In this document: positions 1 through 5,357 of the stretch, one piece after another
Position numbering within the stretch: the first letter of the stretch is position 1
How the letters are laid out: every line of letters starts with the position of its first letter
Assembly (NCBI GenBank): GCA_014376885.1
Contig: JACMQR010000105.1
Location: 1-6,142 of the forward strand
DNA: 6,142 nucleotides
Reading direction: 5' to 3'
Source: Polaromonas sp.
GTDB taxonomy: Bacteria; Pseudomonadota; Gammaproteobacteria; Burkholderiales; Burkholderiaceae_C
Position numbers and translations under genes: made by a program
The notes under the pieces: model-generated
Databases searched by the model: none
What the model was told of the DNA's origin: nothing
What the model saw: only the letters and a program-made list of their open reading frames with translations

Positions 1-368
1 ATTTCCGCATAACGGCGGATGTTGCTGGCGCTCGGCACATACTGCGCCAGCGCATTCAAGTAGCTCAGGCCGCCTATTTCTTCGGCTTTTCCCAGGCTTT
101 GCAGGCGCTCAAACACGGTGATGATGTCAGCGGGCTTGGAAGAATTGATCAGCCAGCCAATGGCGCCATAAATCAGCTGGTGCTCATGCCGGTAGAAGTC
201 CTGGTCCGCCAGCAGGTCGCCCACCCGGTCCCATGCGCTGTTGTCCAGCAAAAGGCCGCCCAGAACGCTGGACTCGCCTTCAATCGAGTGCGGGGGTATG
301 CGAAGCTGGGCAATCTGGCGATCCGCGCTGTAGGCTGAATCGGCAGAGGGGAAAAGTACCGCTGACAT
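1..368 (-). CDS. dnaB: Replicative DNA helicase DnaB, N-terminal part (truncated by window edge)
   Basis: The first 122 codons of the hexameric replicative helicase that unwinds the fork and recruits DnaG primase. Visible residues cover the N-terminal DnaB domain: IPPHSIEGESSVLGGLLLDN near residues 24-43, then DFYRHEHQLIYGAI (57-70), KPADIITVFERL (78-89), and GGLSYLNALAQYVPSASNIRRYAEI running off the edge. This matches the family's usual PPHS.EAE.SVLGG.L and NIRRYA patterns. The Walker A/B ATPase domain lies outside the window. The ATG at 366-368 is chosen because AAGGA sits five bases upstream (374-378) and the family motif begins about 23 residues in, as is usual. It lies 205 bases downstream of rplI, behind a terminator, so it probably has its own promoter. 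Identity is sure; nothing can be said about inteins or completeness. Confidence 0.96.
   Translation of the reverse strand, partial: MSAVLFPSADSAYSADRQIAQLRIPPHSIEGESSVLGGLLLDNSAWDRVGDLLADQDFYRHEHQLIYGAIGWLINSSKPADIITVFERLQSLGKAEEIGGLSYLNALAQYVPSASNIRRYAE
303..318. repeat. Direct repeat, copy 1 (inside dnaB codons)
   Basis: The 16 plus-strand bases AAGCTGGGCAATCTGG occur here and again at 433-448, with C in place of T at one position. On the minus strand this copy encodes QIAQL of DnaB (about residues 18-22). It could be a small local duplication or chance; no wider similarity around the copies was seen. Confidence 0.45.
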
Positions 369-520
369 GATGTTCCTTGGATGCCAAATGGTATGCCGCA
401 TGGCTTGGTAGGCGCAGGACAAGCCCGGGCACAAGCTGGGCAATCCGGGAGCCGACCTGCGTGCCGGCTGCACACACCCGGTAGGCAATGCCCGTCAGGT
501 CCAGCGCAGTTTTTATTTGC
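369..520 (-). other. dnaB upstream region, no clear promoter
   Basis: This non-coding stretch lies between the rplI terminator and the dnaB start. The only firm signal is the AAGGA ribosome-binding site at 374-378. No convincing -35/-10 pair was found on the minus strand, although the terminator before it implies that a promoter should be here. One 16-base segment (433-448) repeats a piece of the dnaB coding sequence (303-318) with one mismatch. Confidence 0.5.
433..448. repeat. Direct repeat, copy 2 (upstream of dnaB)
   Basis: AAGCTGGGCAATCCGG on the plus strand, a 15/16 match to 303-318. The two starts are 130 bases apart. This copy lies in the untranslated region before dnaB. Confidence 0.45.
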
Positions 521-547
521 AAGAAAAAAGCCGCTCCTGGGAGCGGC
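521..547 (-). terminator. Rho-independent terminator after rplI
   Basis: On the minus strand a perfect 7-bp stem, GCCGCTC / GAGCGGC (530-536 with 541-547) around a 4-nt loop, is followed at once by six T (complement of 524-529), then C and TT. It begins 26 bases after the rplI stop codon and closes the rpsF-priB-rpsR-rplI operon. The plus strand has only a short T4 tail, so the element is mainly one-directional. Confidence 0.9.
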
Positions 548-573
548 CTTTTAGCGTAACACGGCGAACGTGC

Positions 574-1023
574 TCAGGCAGTTTCGCCGTAGACGGTCAC
601 TGTGATGTCTACTGCGACGTCGGTGTGCAAAGCCACGCTGACCGCATGGTCGCCGACCGTCTTGATGGGGTTGGAAAGCCGAATCTGCGATTTGGAAACC
701 GCAAAGCCCAGCTTGGACACCTCTTGGGCCACATCAGCATTGGTGACGGAGCCAAACAAGCGGCCATCCACGCCAGCTTTTTGCGTCAACTTGACCACGA
801 TACCGCTGAGTTTTTCGCCTTGGGCTTGCATTTCGGAAAGCTTTGCTGCGGCGGCTTTTTCAAGTTCGACGCGCTTGACTTCGAATTCCTTGATCGCAGC
901 AGCCGTGGCGCGGCGGGCGCGGCCAGACGGGATCAGCAGGTTGCGCGCGTAACCGTCTTTGACTTTGACGACATCGCCCAGATTGCCCAGGTTGACAACT
1001 TTGTCGAGCAGAATGATTTGCAT
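574..1023 (-). CDS. rplI: 50S ribosomal protein bL9
   Basis: Large-subunit protein bL9, which binds domain V of 23S rRNA near the L1 stalk and projects from the ribosome. At 149 aa it equals the E. coli length. The N-terminal RNA-binding domain carries the signature [19 protein letters not shown] (10-28) continuing to LLIP at 29-32. A long, Ala/Lys/Glu-rich connecting helix follows at roughly 41-75. The C-terminal domain shows [18 protein letters not shown] (82-99) and ends in an ITVTV strand. ATG at 1021-1023 is preceded by TAAGGA eight bases upstream, and that TAA is the stop codon of rpsR. It is the last gene of the operon and is followed by a terminator. Confidence 0.98.
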   Translation of the reverse strand: MQIILLDKVVNLGNLGDVVKVKDGYARNLLIPSGRARRATAAAIKEFEVKRVELEKAAAAKLSEMQAQGEKLSGIVVKLTQKAGVDGRLFGSVTNADVAQEVSKLGFAVSKSQIRLSNPIKTVGDHAVSVALHTDVAVDITVTVYGETA

Positions 1024-1031
1024 GGTTGTTT

Positions 1032-1037
1032 TCCTTA
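1032..1037 (-). promoter_or_regulatory. rplI Shine-Dalgarno overlapping rpsR stop codon
   Basis: TAAGGA on the minus strand: the TAA (1035-1037) ends rpsR and AAGGA serves as the rplI ribosome-binding site, with eight bases to the ATG. A ribosome finishing rpsR is placed on the start site of rplI, which suggests coupling. Confidence 0.8.
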
Positions 1038-1319
1038 CAGGCTGCGGTGCTGGTCGCTATACGGCAGCATCGCAAGAAAGCGAGCGCGCTTGACAGCGGT
1101 GTTGATCTGGCGCTGGAAAATCGCGCGGGTGCCGGTCAGGCGAGCGGGAATGATTTTTCCATTTTCGGAAACGAAATCGCGCAGGGTGTCGATGTCTTTG
1201 TAGTCGATTTCTTCAACGCCTGCAGCGGTAAAGCGGCAAAAACGCTTGCGCTTGAACAGCAGGGATTGGGTGTTGCGCTTGGGGCGCTTGTCTTTATTAA
1301 AACGTTTTGGTCCGGGCAT
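1035..1319 (-). CDS. rpsR: 30S ribosomal protein bS18
   Basis: Small-subunit platform protein that binds 16S rRNA as a heterodimer with bS6. The core is clear: [21 protein letters not shown] (23-43), [16 protein letters not shown] (51-66), then [21 protein letters not shown] (69-89). At 94 aa it is about 19 residues longer than the 75-aa E. coli protein. The excess is a Lys/Arg-rich N-terminal extension (residues 1-25), as I recall for betaproteobacterial homologues. The ATG is supported by TAAGGAG six bases upstream (1326-1332). It lies 10 bases after priB, whose stop codon is within that Shine-Dalgarno. Confidence 0.98.
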   Translation of the reverse strand: MPGPKRFNKDKRPKRNTQSLLFKRKRFCRFTAAGVEEIDYKDIDTLRDFVSENGKIIPARLTGTRAIFQRQINTAVKRARFLAMLPYSDQHRSL

Positions 1320-1325
1320 GATGGA

Positions 1326-1332
1326 CTCCTTA
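1326..1332 (-). promoter_or_regulatory. rpsR Shine-Dalgarno overlapping priB stop codon
   Basis: TAAGGAG on the minus strand. TAA (1330-1332) terminates priB, and the same bases begin a full-strength Shine-Dalgarno for rpsR six bases before its ATG. Confidence 0.85.
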
Positions 1333-1647
1333 AATAGGGTTCAGTACTTGCTCTGCCTGCAGGATCGGGCAAAGAGCTTGAATATGGAAAACGACACCTT
1401 TGCTGGTCCGCGCGTTGGTCAAAAAGCCGGCAAATCTGCTGGAACTGGTCAAGGAAAGCCTGGCTGCTTGTTCAGCCAGTGCTCCGAATGCAACCGCCCT
1501 GATCGTCAGCTTTACCTGCCTGTTGACACCGGCCTCAAGAACTTCCGACTCATGCTCAAGGATGAAGTTGATGGCGGGAATTCCAGCCGGCGTATAGCGC
1601 ACCGGGCTTAGCTCGGCGATACGCGCGGTCAGATCAACCTGATTCAC
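1330..1647 (-). CDS. priB: Primosomal replication protein N (PriB)
   Basis: Single-stranded-DNA-binding OB-fold protein of the PriA-PriB replication-restart pathway, related to SSB and acting as a dimer. At 105 aa it matches the usual length (E. coli 104). Recognisable features are [22 protein letters not shown] (13-34), equivalent to the E. coli SPSGIPHCQFVLEH region; AGVNRQV (39-45); and [19 protein letters not shown] (71-89), equivalent to the VQGFI strand and what follows. The start is GTG (1645-1647), supported by GGAG five bases upstream (1653-1656); no ATG lies near. Its place between rpsF and rpsR is the conserved beta/gammaproteobacterial position, and symbol and context agree. The 47-base gap after rpsF is the longest spacing inside the operon. 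Confidence 0.95.
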   Translation of the reverse strand: MNQVDLTARIAELSPVRYTPAGIPAINFILEHESEVLEAGVNRQVKLTIRAVAFGALAEQAARLSLTSSSRFAGFLTNARTSKGVVFHIQALCPILQAEQVLNPI

Positions 1648-1694
1648 CGCAGCTCCGGTCGCGTGGCAGCGCAGCGTGCAAGAAATTGCGACGG

Positions 1695-2060
1695 TTAGGC
1701 CGCGAATTCCTGCTGCTGGGTTTTACGGGCTTCTTCCCTCTCGACATTTCGCATCATGAGGGACGGGCCGGTTTCAGCCTTGGTCTTGACCACGGTCAGG
1801 TGGCGCAGCACGGCGTCGTTGAACTTGAAGGCATGTTCAATTTCTTCCATCACGGCTTGGCTGGCTTCAATGTTGATGCACAGGTAGTGGGCCTTGGCAA
1901 GTTTCTGGATCAGGTACACCAGCTGCCGGCGACCCCAATCTTCAACCCGGTGCACAGCGCCGCCGCCGGCGGTAATCATGCCCTTGTAGCGCTCCAGCAT
2001 GGCTGGAACTTGCTCGCTTTGATCCGGATGGATCAGTAAGACGATCTCATAGTGACGCAT
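1695..2060 (-). CDS. rpsF: 30S ribosomal protein bS6
   Basis: Small-subunit platform protein that joins 16S rRNA together with bS18. Its ferredoxin-like fold is evident from [19 protein letters not shown] (1-19), [19 protein letters not shown] (36-54), [11 protein letters not shown] (56-66) and [13 protein letters not shown] (78-90). The 121-aa product ends in KTQQQEFAA and lacks the acidic C-terminal tail of E. coli bS6, the site of RimK glutamylation. The ATG at 2058-2060 has AAGGAG four bases upstream. It is the first gene of the operon, behind a TATAAT box and a structured leader that probably provides feedback control by bS6:bS18. Confidence 0.98.
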   Translation of the reverse strand: MRHYEIVLLIHPDQSEQVPAMLERYKGMITAGGGAVHRVEDWGRRQLVYLIQKLAKAHYLCINIEASQAVMEEIEHAFKFNDAVLRHLTVVKTKAETGPSLMMRNVEREEARKTQQQEFAA

Positions 2061-2064
2061 ATCT

Positions 2065-2070
2065 CTCCTT
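2065..2070 (-). promoter_or_regulatory. rpsF Shine-Dalgarno
   Basis: AAGGAG on the minus strand, four bases before the rpsF ATG. It lies 13 nt after the end of the leader stem (2084), so protein bound to that stem could block ribosome access. Confidence 0.85.
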
Positions 2071-2083
2071 TTGGTTGATTAAA

Positions 2084-2122
2084 GCTGCCCCAGCGTCGGA
2101 CCTGAAAGATCCTGGGTGCAGC
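2084..2122 (-). promoter_or_regulatory. Putative S6:S18-binding leader RNA of rpsF
   Basis: Read on the minus strand, this 39-nt element folds as follows. The lower stem is GCUGC (2118-2122) with GCAGC (2084-2088), then a single bulged A (2117), then CCCAG (2112-2116) with CUGGG (2089-2093). The upper stem is GAUC (2108-2111) with GGUC (2099-2102), including one G-U pair, around a UUUCA loop. Five bases, CGACG (2094-2098), bulge on the 3' side, giving a CCG trinucleotide at 2097-2099. The published rpsF leader motif bound by the bS6:bS18 dimer is a stem with a bulge carrying a conserved CCG that mimics its 16S rRNA site. Position, size and CCG fit that description. The match is from memory and was not scored against a covariance model. 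Confidence 0.72.
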
Positions 2123-2137
2123 AAGGCGAAGCCCATG

Positions 2138-2143
2138 ATTATA
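2138..2143 (-). promoter_or_regulatory. -10 box of the rpsF operon promoter
   Basis: A perfect TATAAT on the minus strand. Transcription would start near 2131, giving a leader of about 70 nt that begins just before the structured element at 2122. The matching -35 region is poor: CTGCGC at 2160-2165 with 16-bp spacing is the best I see. Identity as a promoter is likely from its position before the ribosomal operon. Confidence 0.6.
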
Positions 2144-2278
2144 GCCCGCCAAGGCTGCGGCGCAGTGCCGGCTTGTATTGAGGTATGGAGGAATCAATGT
2201 CTTGGCCTGGATGAAGCAAATATGACCTGGTGCCTAAAAAACGAATTCCCCGCTGACTAGCAAGCAATTGCTGCCGTG

Positions 2279-2307
2279 GCCAGTTCGCCGAACGCGGCTG
2301 AACCGGC
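2279..2307 (-). terminator. Strong hairpin after the TRAP permease gene, no adjacent U-tract
   Basis: Minus-strand GCCGGTTC (2300-2307) pairs with GAACTGGC (2279-2286) with one G-T pair. After one bulged A (2299), GCCG (2295-2298) pairs with CGGC (2287-2290) around CGTT. This gives about 12 bp of stem, 24 bases after the permease stop codon. No T-run follows directly; the nearest T6 is about 35 bases further on. It may be a weak terminator, or a 3'-end stabiliser combined with Rho-dependent termination. Confidence 0.5.
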
Positions 2308-2331
2308 GGCCTTCAAGCGCGTGCTGGCTGT

Positions 2332-4206
2332 TTACAAAAAGCCGATGGACAGCCAGGGAATGGCCGCCACGATCACCGTGCCTATGAACAGCGCCACCAT
2401 GTAGCCAACAATGGGCCGTATGCCTTCATCGGGAGGAACCCGCCCAATGGCGCAGGCAGCGTAATAACCCACGCCCAACGGCGGCGCGAACAGACCCAGC
2501 CCCATCGACAGCACCACCACCATGGCGTAGTGCACTTCATGAATGCCCAGCTGGCGCGCAATGGGAAACAGCAGCGGCCCGAACAGGACAATCGCCGGAA
2601 TGCCCTCCAACACCGAGCCGAGCACCACGAACACCAAGATTGACACGGCCATGAACATCGGTGCGCCGCCCGGCAAGCCAGTCATGCTTTCGGCCAACAG
2701 CCGCGAAAAGCCCGACTGTGTCAATCCCCAGGCCATGGCGGTCGCCGTGCCAATGATGAGCAAGATAGAGCCTGACAAGGCAGCCGTGTCGACCAGCATC
2801 GGCCCGAGCCGTCGGGTGTCAAACTGCTTGTAGATCAACAACCCGGCCAGCACCGAGTAGGCAATGCCGATGGTTGAAACCTCGGTGGCCGTGGCAATGC
2901 CTTCCACCACGGCAGCGCGGATGACGAACGGCAGGGCCAGCGCTGGAAAAGCAACGAGCCCCAGGCGCGCGACAGATGCCCATGGCGAGCGCTGAATGTG
3001 GCTGAGGTTTTCAAAACGGTAACGGCGCTGCACCACCACGCAGAGCATCAGGCCAAGCACCACGGCAGGCAGCAGGCCACCGGTGAAAAGAGCAGCGATC
3101 GAAATGCCCGTGACCGAGCCGATGGTGATGAGCACCAGGCTGGGCGGCACGGTTTCGGTTTGCGCACCGGTGGCCGCCAAAAGCGCCACCAGCTCGCCGG
3201 GCTTGGCGCCGCGCTTTTTCATCTCCGGAAAAAGAGCAGGCGCAATGGCTGCCATGTCAGCCGCTTTGGAGCCTGAAATACCCGACACCAGGTACATCGC
3301 CCCGATCAGCACGTAAGACAGCCCGCCCTTGACATGCCCGAGCAGGCTGGCGAGAAACGCGATCATCGCGCGCGCCATGCCGGTCATCTCGATCAGCAGG
3401 CCCAGAAACACAAACAGCGGCACCGCCAGCAAGATCAGGTGGGACATGCCTTCATCCATTCGGCCGACCAGCACGGGCATTGGCATGCTCGTGGTCAGGG
3501 ACAGGTAGCCAAAGGTTGCCAGGCCAAAAGCAAAGGCGATCGGAATGCCGGCAAACACGCAGCCGCCGGCCACGCCGACAAAAAAGATCAGCAGGTTGAC
3601 GCGACCCAGGTCGGCAAACACCGGTCGCGCCAGCCAGAAAGCCAGCACGATCATGCCAACAATGGCAGGCGCCTGCACCGCCTGCCGGCCGGAAGCGGCG
3701 CGCAGCAGCCGCAATATTGCAAAAGCGCCCATCAATGCAATGCCAACCGGAAGCGCCGCGGCACGCCAGAGATTGGAAACCTCCAGCGCCGGAGTCGTGA
3801 TGGCCATCTCGTCATGGGCGTATTCCCAGGCCGGCCCCACCACCAGGGCCAAAAAGGCCAGGCAAGCCGCCGTAGCCACCAGCTCGTACAGGGCGCGCCG
3901 CGCTGGCGGCGCGCTGCTCACAAAAGCGGTCATGCGCATGTGCTCGCCACGCCGCAGCGCAATGACCGAGCCCAGCATTGCCAGCCACAAAAACATGATG
4001 GCAGCGAGCTCGTCCGACCACAGCAGCGGTGAATGAAAGACATAGCGGGACACCACGCCGGCAAACAGCACCAGAATGTCGGCCAGCACCAGCAGGGCCG
4101 CAGGCACCGACACCATAAAGCCCAGGACCGCATCGACCCGGCCCACCCAACGTGGCCCACCGGCATTGAGCGCCTGCACCTCTTCGGCGGTCAGGGCAGC
4201 GGTCAT
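2332..4206 (-). CDS. TRAP transporter, fused DctQ-DctM permease
   Basis: Inner-membrane component of a tripartite ATP-independent periplasmic (TRAP) transporter, a secondary symporter usually driven by sodium that takes substrate from its binding protein. The 624-aa product joins both permease subunits. Residues about 25-170 are the DctQ part with four hydrophobic segments, including SRYVFHSPLLWSDELA (53-68) and ALRRGEHMRM (83-92). A linker segment follows near 180-200. Residues about 203-624 are the DctM part with many membrane helices, SGSKAADMAAIAP (311-323), ATATEVSTIGIAY (438-450) and GLFAPPLGVG (571-580). The frame stays open upstream, but the ATG at 4204-4206 is chosen because earlier sequence is out-of-frame dctP and the ATG overlaps the dctP stop as ATGA. 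Expression is probably by translational coupling, as no strong Shine-Dalgarno is seen. Substrate unknown. Confidence 0.93.
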   Translation of the reverse strand: MTAALTAEEVQALNAGGPRWVGRVDAVLGFMVSVPAALLVLADILVLFAGVVSRYVFHSPLLWSDELAAIMFLWLAMLGSVIALRRGEHMRMTAFVSSAPPARRALYELVATAACLAFLALVVGPAWEYAHDEMAITTPALEVSNLWRAAALPVGIALMGAFAILRLLRAASGRQAVQAPAIVGMIVLAFWLARPVFADLGRVNLLIFFVGVAGGCVFAGIPIAFAFGLATFGYLSLTTSMPMPVLVGRMDEGMSHLILLAVPLFVFLGLLIEMTGMARAMIAFLASLLGHVKGGLSYVLIGAMYLVSGISGSKAADMAAIAPALFPEMKKRGAKPGELVALLAATGAQTETVPPSLVLITIGSVTGISIAALFTGGLLPAVVLGLMLCVVVQRRYRFENLSHIQRSPWASVARLGLVAFPALALPFVIRAAVVEGIATATEVSTIGIAYSVLAGLLIYKQFDTRRLGPMLVDTAALSGSILLIIGTATAMAWGLTQSGFSRLLAESMTGLPGGAPMFMAVSILVFVVLGSVLEGIPAIVLFGPLLFPIARQLGIHEVHYAMVVVLSMGLGLFAPPLGVGYYAACAIGRVPPDEGIRPIVGYMVALFIGTVIVAAIPWLSIGFL

Positions 4207-5219
4207 GCCAGCTTGCCGGTGTATTTCTGCAGCACGGCCCAGGCCTCGTCGCCGAACTTTTTGTGCCAATCGGCATAAAAGTTGGCGGTGCGCAATTTGG
4301 CGCGGAACAGCTCGGCGTCGGTGGTGTTGATGAGCATGCCCTTGCCCTTGAGCTCGCCCAGCAGGCTGTCGTTGAGCTGGCGCACATCGTCGCGCTGCTT
4401 CAGCCCGGCGGCGTTGACGTTGGCGGTGACGATGGCCCGCAGGTCCGCCGGCAGGCGCTCGAACGATTTTTTGTTGCCCAGGAACCAAAAGCCGTCCCAC
4501 ATATGGTTGGTGATCGAGCAGTATTTCTGCACTTCGTTGAGCTTTGCGGTGGCAATGATGGCCAGCGGATTTTCCTGCGCATCGACCACCTTGGTCTGCA
4601 GCGACGAATACACCTCGGCGAAATTGATGGTGGCCGGCGAGGCTTCGAAGGCCTTGAACATCGACACCCAAAATGGGCTGGGCGGAATGCGGATCTTCAT
4701 GCCCTTGAGGTCCTCGGGCTGGTTGATCGGCTTGGTGCCGGTGGTGATCTGGCGGTAGCCGTTGTCCCAGATCTTCTCGAAGGCAAACAAGCTGGACGAC
4801 GCGTCGATCTGCTTGCGCACATGCGCGCCCAGCTCGCCGTCCATGGCGGCCCAGACCTGGCTGTAGTCCTTGAAGGCAAAGCCCACGCCGCTGATCTGCG
4901 CGGCTGGCACCAATGTGCCGAGAATCAGGGGCGACAGGGTGAAATAGTCGAGCGCGCCCGAGCGCACCTGCGACAGCATGTCGGTGTCATTGCCAAGCTG
5001 GTTGTTGGGATAGACCTCAAAGGCGATGCGGCCCTTGGACTCGGCATTGATCTTGGTGGCCATCTCGGCCGCCCGCATGTTCATCGGGTGGCTGACCGGC
5101 AGGTTGTTGCCGTACTTGAGGGTGAACTCGGCCTTGGCCTGTGCAAAGGCGCCGCCAATGGGCAGGGCCAGGGCGCCGGCACTGGCCAGCAGGTTTCGTC
5201 GGGTCAGGTTGAGGGTCAT
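4203..5219 (-). CDS. TRAP transporter substrate-binding protein, DctP family
   Basis: Periplasmic binding protein that delivers an organic acid to the fused permease encoded next. The 338-aa product begins MTLNLTRRNLLASAGALALP and has a likely cleavage after AFA at 24-26. The TRRNLLA n-region resembles a twin-arginine signal. The mature part shows LKYGNNLPVSHPMN (34-47), FEVYPNNQLGND (67-78), IWDNGYRQITTG (150-161), PEDLKGMKIRIPPS (168-181) and AEVYSSLQTKVVDAQENP (201-218). In this family the Arg of the MKIR motif (R177) normally forms a salt bridge to the substrate carboxylate. A GTG 96 bases upstream is in frame, but the ATG at 5217-5219 puts the signal peptide at the N-terminus. The Shine-Dalgarno is weak. 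The adjacent CoA ligase suggests that the substrate is an acid later activated with CoA, which is inference. Confidence 0.93.
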   Translation of the reverse strand: MTLNLTRRNLLASAGALALPIGGAFAQAKAEFTLKYGNNLPVSHPMNMRAAEMATKINAESKGRIAFEVYPNNQLGNDTDMLSQVRSGALDYFTLSPLILGTLVPAAQISGVGFAFKDYSQVWAAMDGELGAHVRKQIDASSSLFAFEKIWDNGYRQITTGTKPINQPEDLKGMKIRIPPSPFWVSMFKAFEASPATINFAEVYSSLQTKVVDAQENPLAIIATAKLNEVQKYCSITNHMWDGFWFLGNKKSFERLPADLRAIVTANVNAAGLKQRDDVRQLNDSLLGELKGKGMLINTTDAELFRAKLRTANFYADWHKKFGDEAWAVLQKYTGKLA

Positions 5220-5240
5220 GGTGTCGGGTCTCTGGTTTGA

Positions 5241-5268
5241 TTTAAAGATGGCTGAACGAAACGGTGAA
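5241..5268 (-). promoter_or_regulatory. Possible weak promoter before the TRAP genes
   Basis: Minus-strand TTCACC (5263-5268) and TTTAAA (5241-5246), 16 bp apart, each match four of six consensus bases. The start point would fall near 5234, leaving a leader of only about 15 nt. The genes could instead be read through from the CoA ligase. Confidence 0.25.
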
Positions 5269-5283
5269 AAAACTGAAAGGACA

Positions 5284-5293
5284 GGCCGGCCAG
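5284..5293. repeat. GGCCGGCCAG repeat, copy 1
   Basis: Ten bases identical to 5326-5335, with starts 42 bases apart, both between the CoA-ligase stop and dctP. The first eight bases are self-complementary, so the copies can also pair with each other in RNA as an 8-bp stem with a loop of about 34 nt. Confidence 0.6.
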
Positions 5294-5325
5294 GAGTGGC
5301 TGAAGTGACGGGCACAGAACGGAAC

Positions 5326-5335
5326 GGCCGGCCAG
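5326..5335. repeat. GGCCGGCCAG repeat, copy 2
   Basis: Second copy of the ten-base repeat at 5284-5293. On the minus strand the pair is followed, about 11 bases after the second-transcribed copy, by a run of six T (complement of 5267-5272). A poor attenuator or terminator is therefore possible but not convincing. Confidence 0.6.
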
Positions 5336-5357
5336 CGGCTTGATGAACGAGGCATTT

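Noticed and set aside
382..405. Imperfect palindromes around ATGCC/GGCAT before dnaB
   Set aside because: They are short, imperfect and overlapping, and no stable fold or known operator was recognised.
280..522. Minus-strand small open frame with a TTG start in the dnaB leader, containing an IAQL segment like DnaB
   Set aside because: There is no ribosome-binding site and it overlaps the dnaB start in another frame. The IAQL similarity comes from the 16-base repeat already reported.
517..1203. Plus-strand open frame across rplI and rpsR
   Set aside because: It is antisense to two certain ribosomal protein genes, with no family similarity and no ribosome-binding site of note.
2181..2202. Short inverted repeat ATTGA/TCAAT in the TRAP-rpsF gap
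   Set aside because: Five AT-rich pairs are expected by chance, and the repeat is not tied to a promoter.
3334..4036. Plus-strand frames opposite the permease rich in His, Gln and Arg
   Set aside because: This is a typical antisense composition of a hydrophobic membrane-protein gene; no domain is seen.
4207..4671. In-frame upstream extension of the fused permease (155 extra residues)
   Set aside because: The sequence is Arg/Gln/His-rich, has no membrane or domain character, and overlaps the well-supported binding-protein gene. The ATGA overlap gives a better start.
4263..5240. Long plus-strand open frame opposite the binding-protein gene (325 codons)
   Set aside because: It is antisense to a clear DctP-family gene, and its translation has no recognisable motif. 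It is a shadow of codon bias in GC-rich DNA.
5220..5315. GTG start 96 bases upstream of the chosen binding-protein start
   Set aside because: It would bury the signal peptide behind 32 unrelated residues. The ATG at 5219 gives a normal signal sequence.
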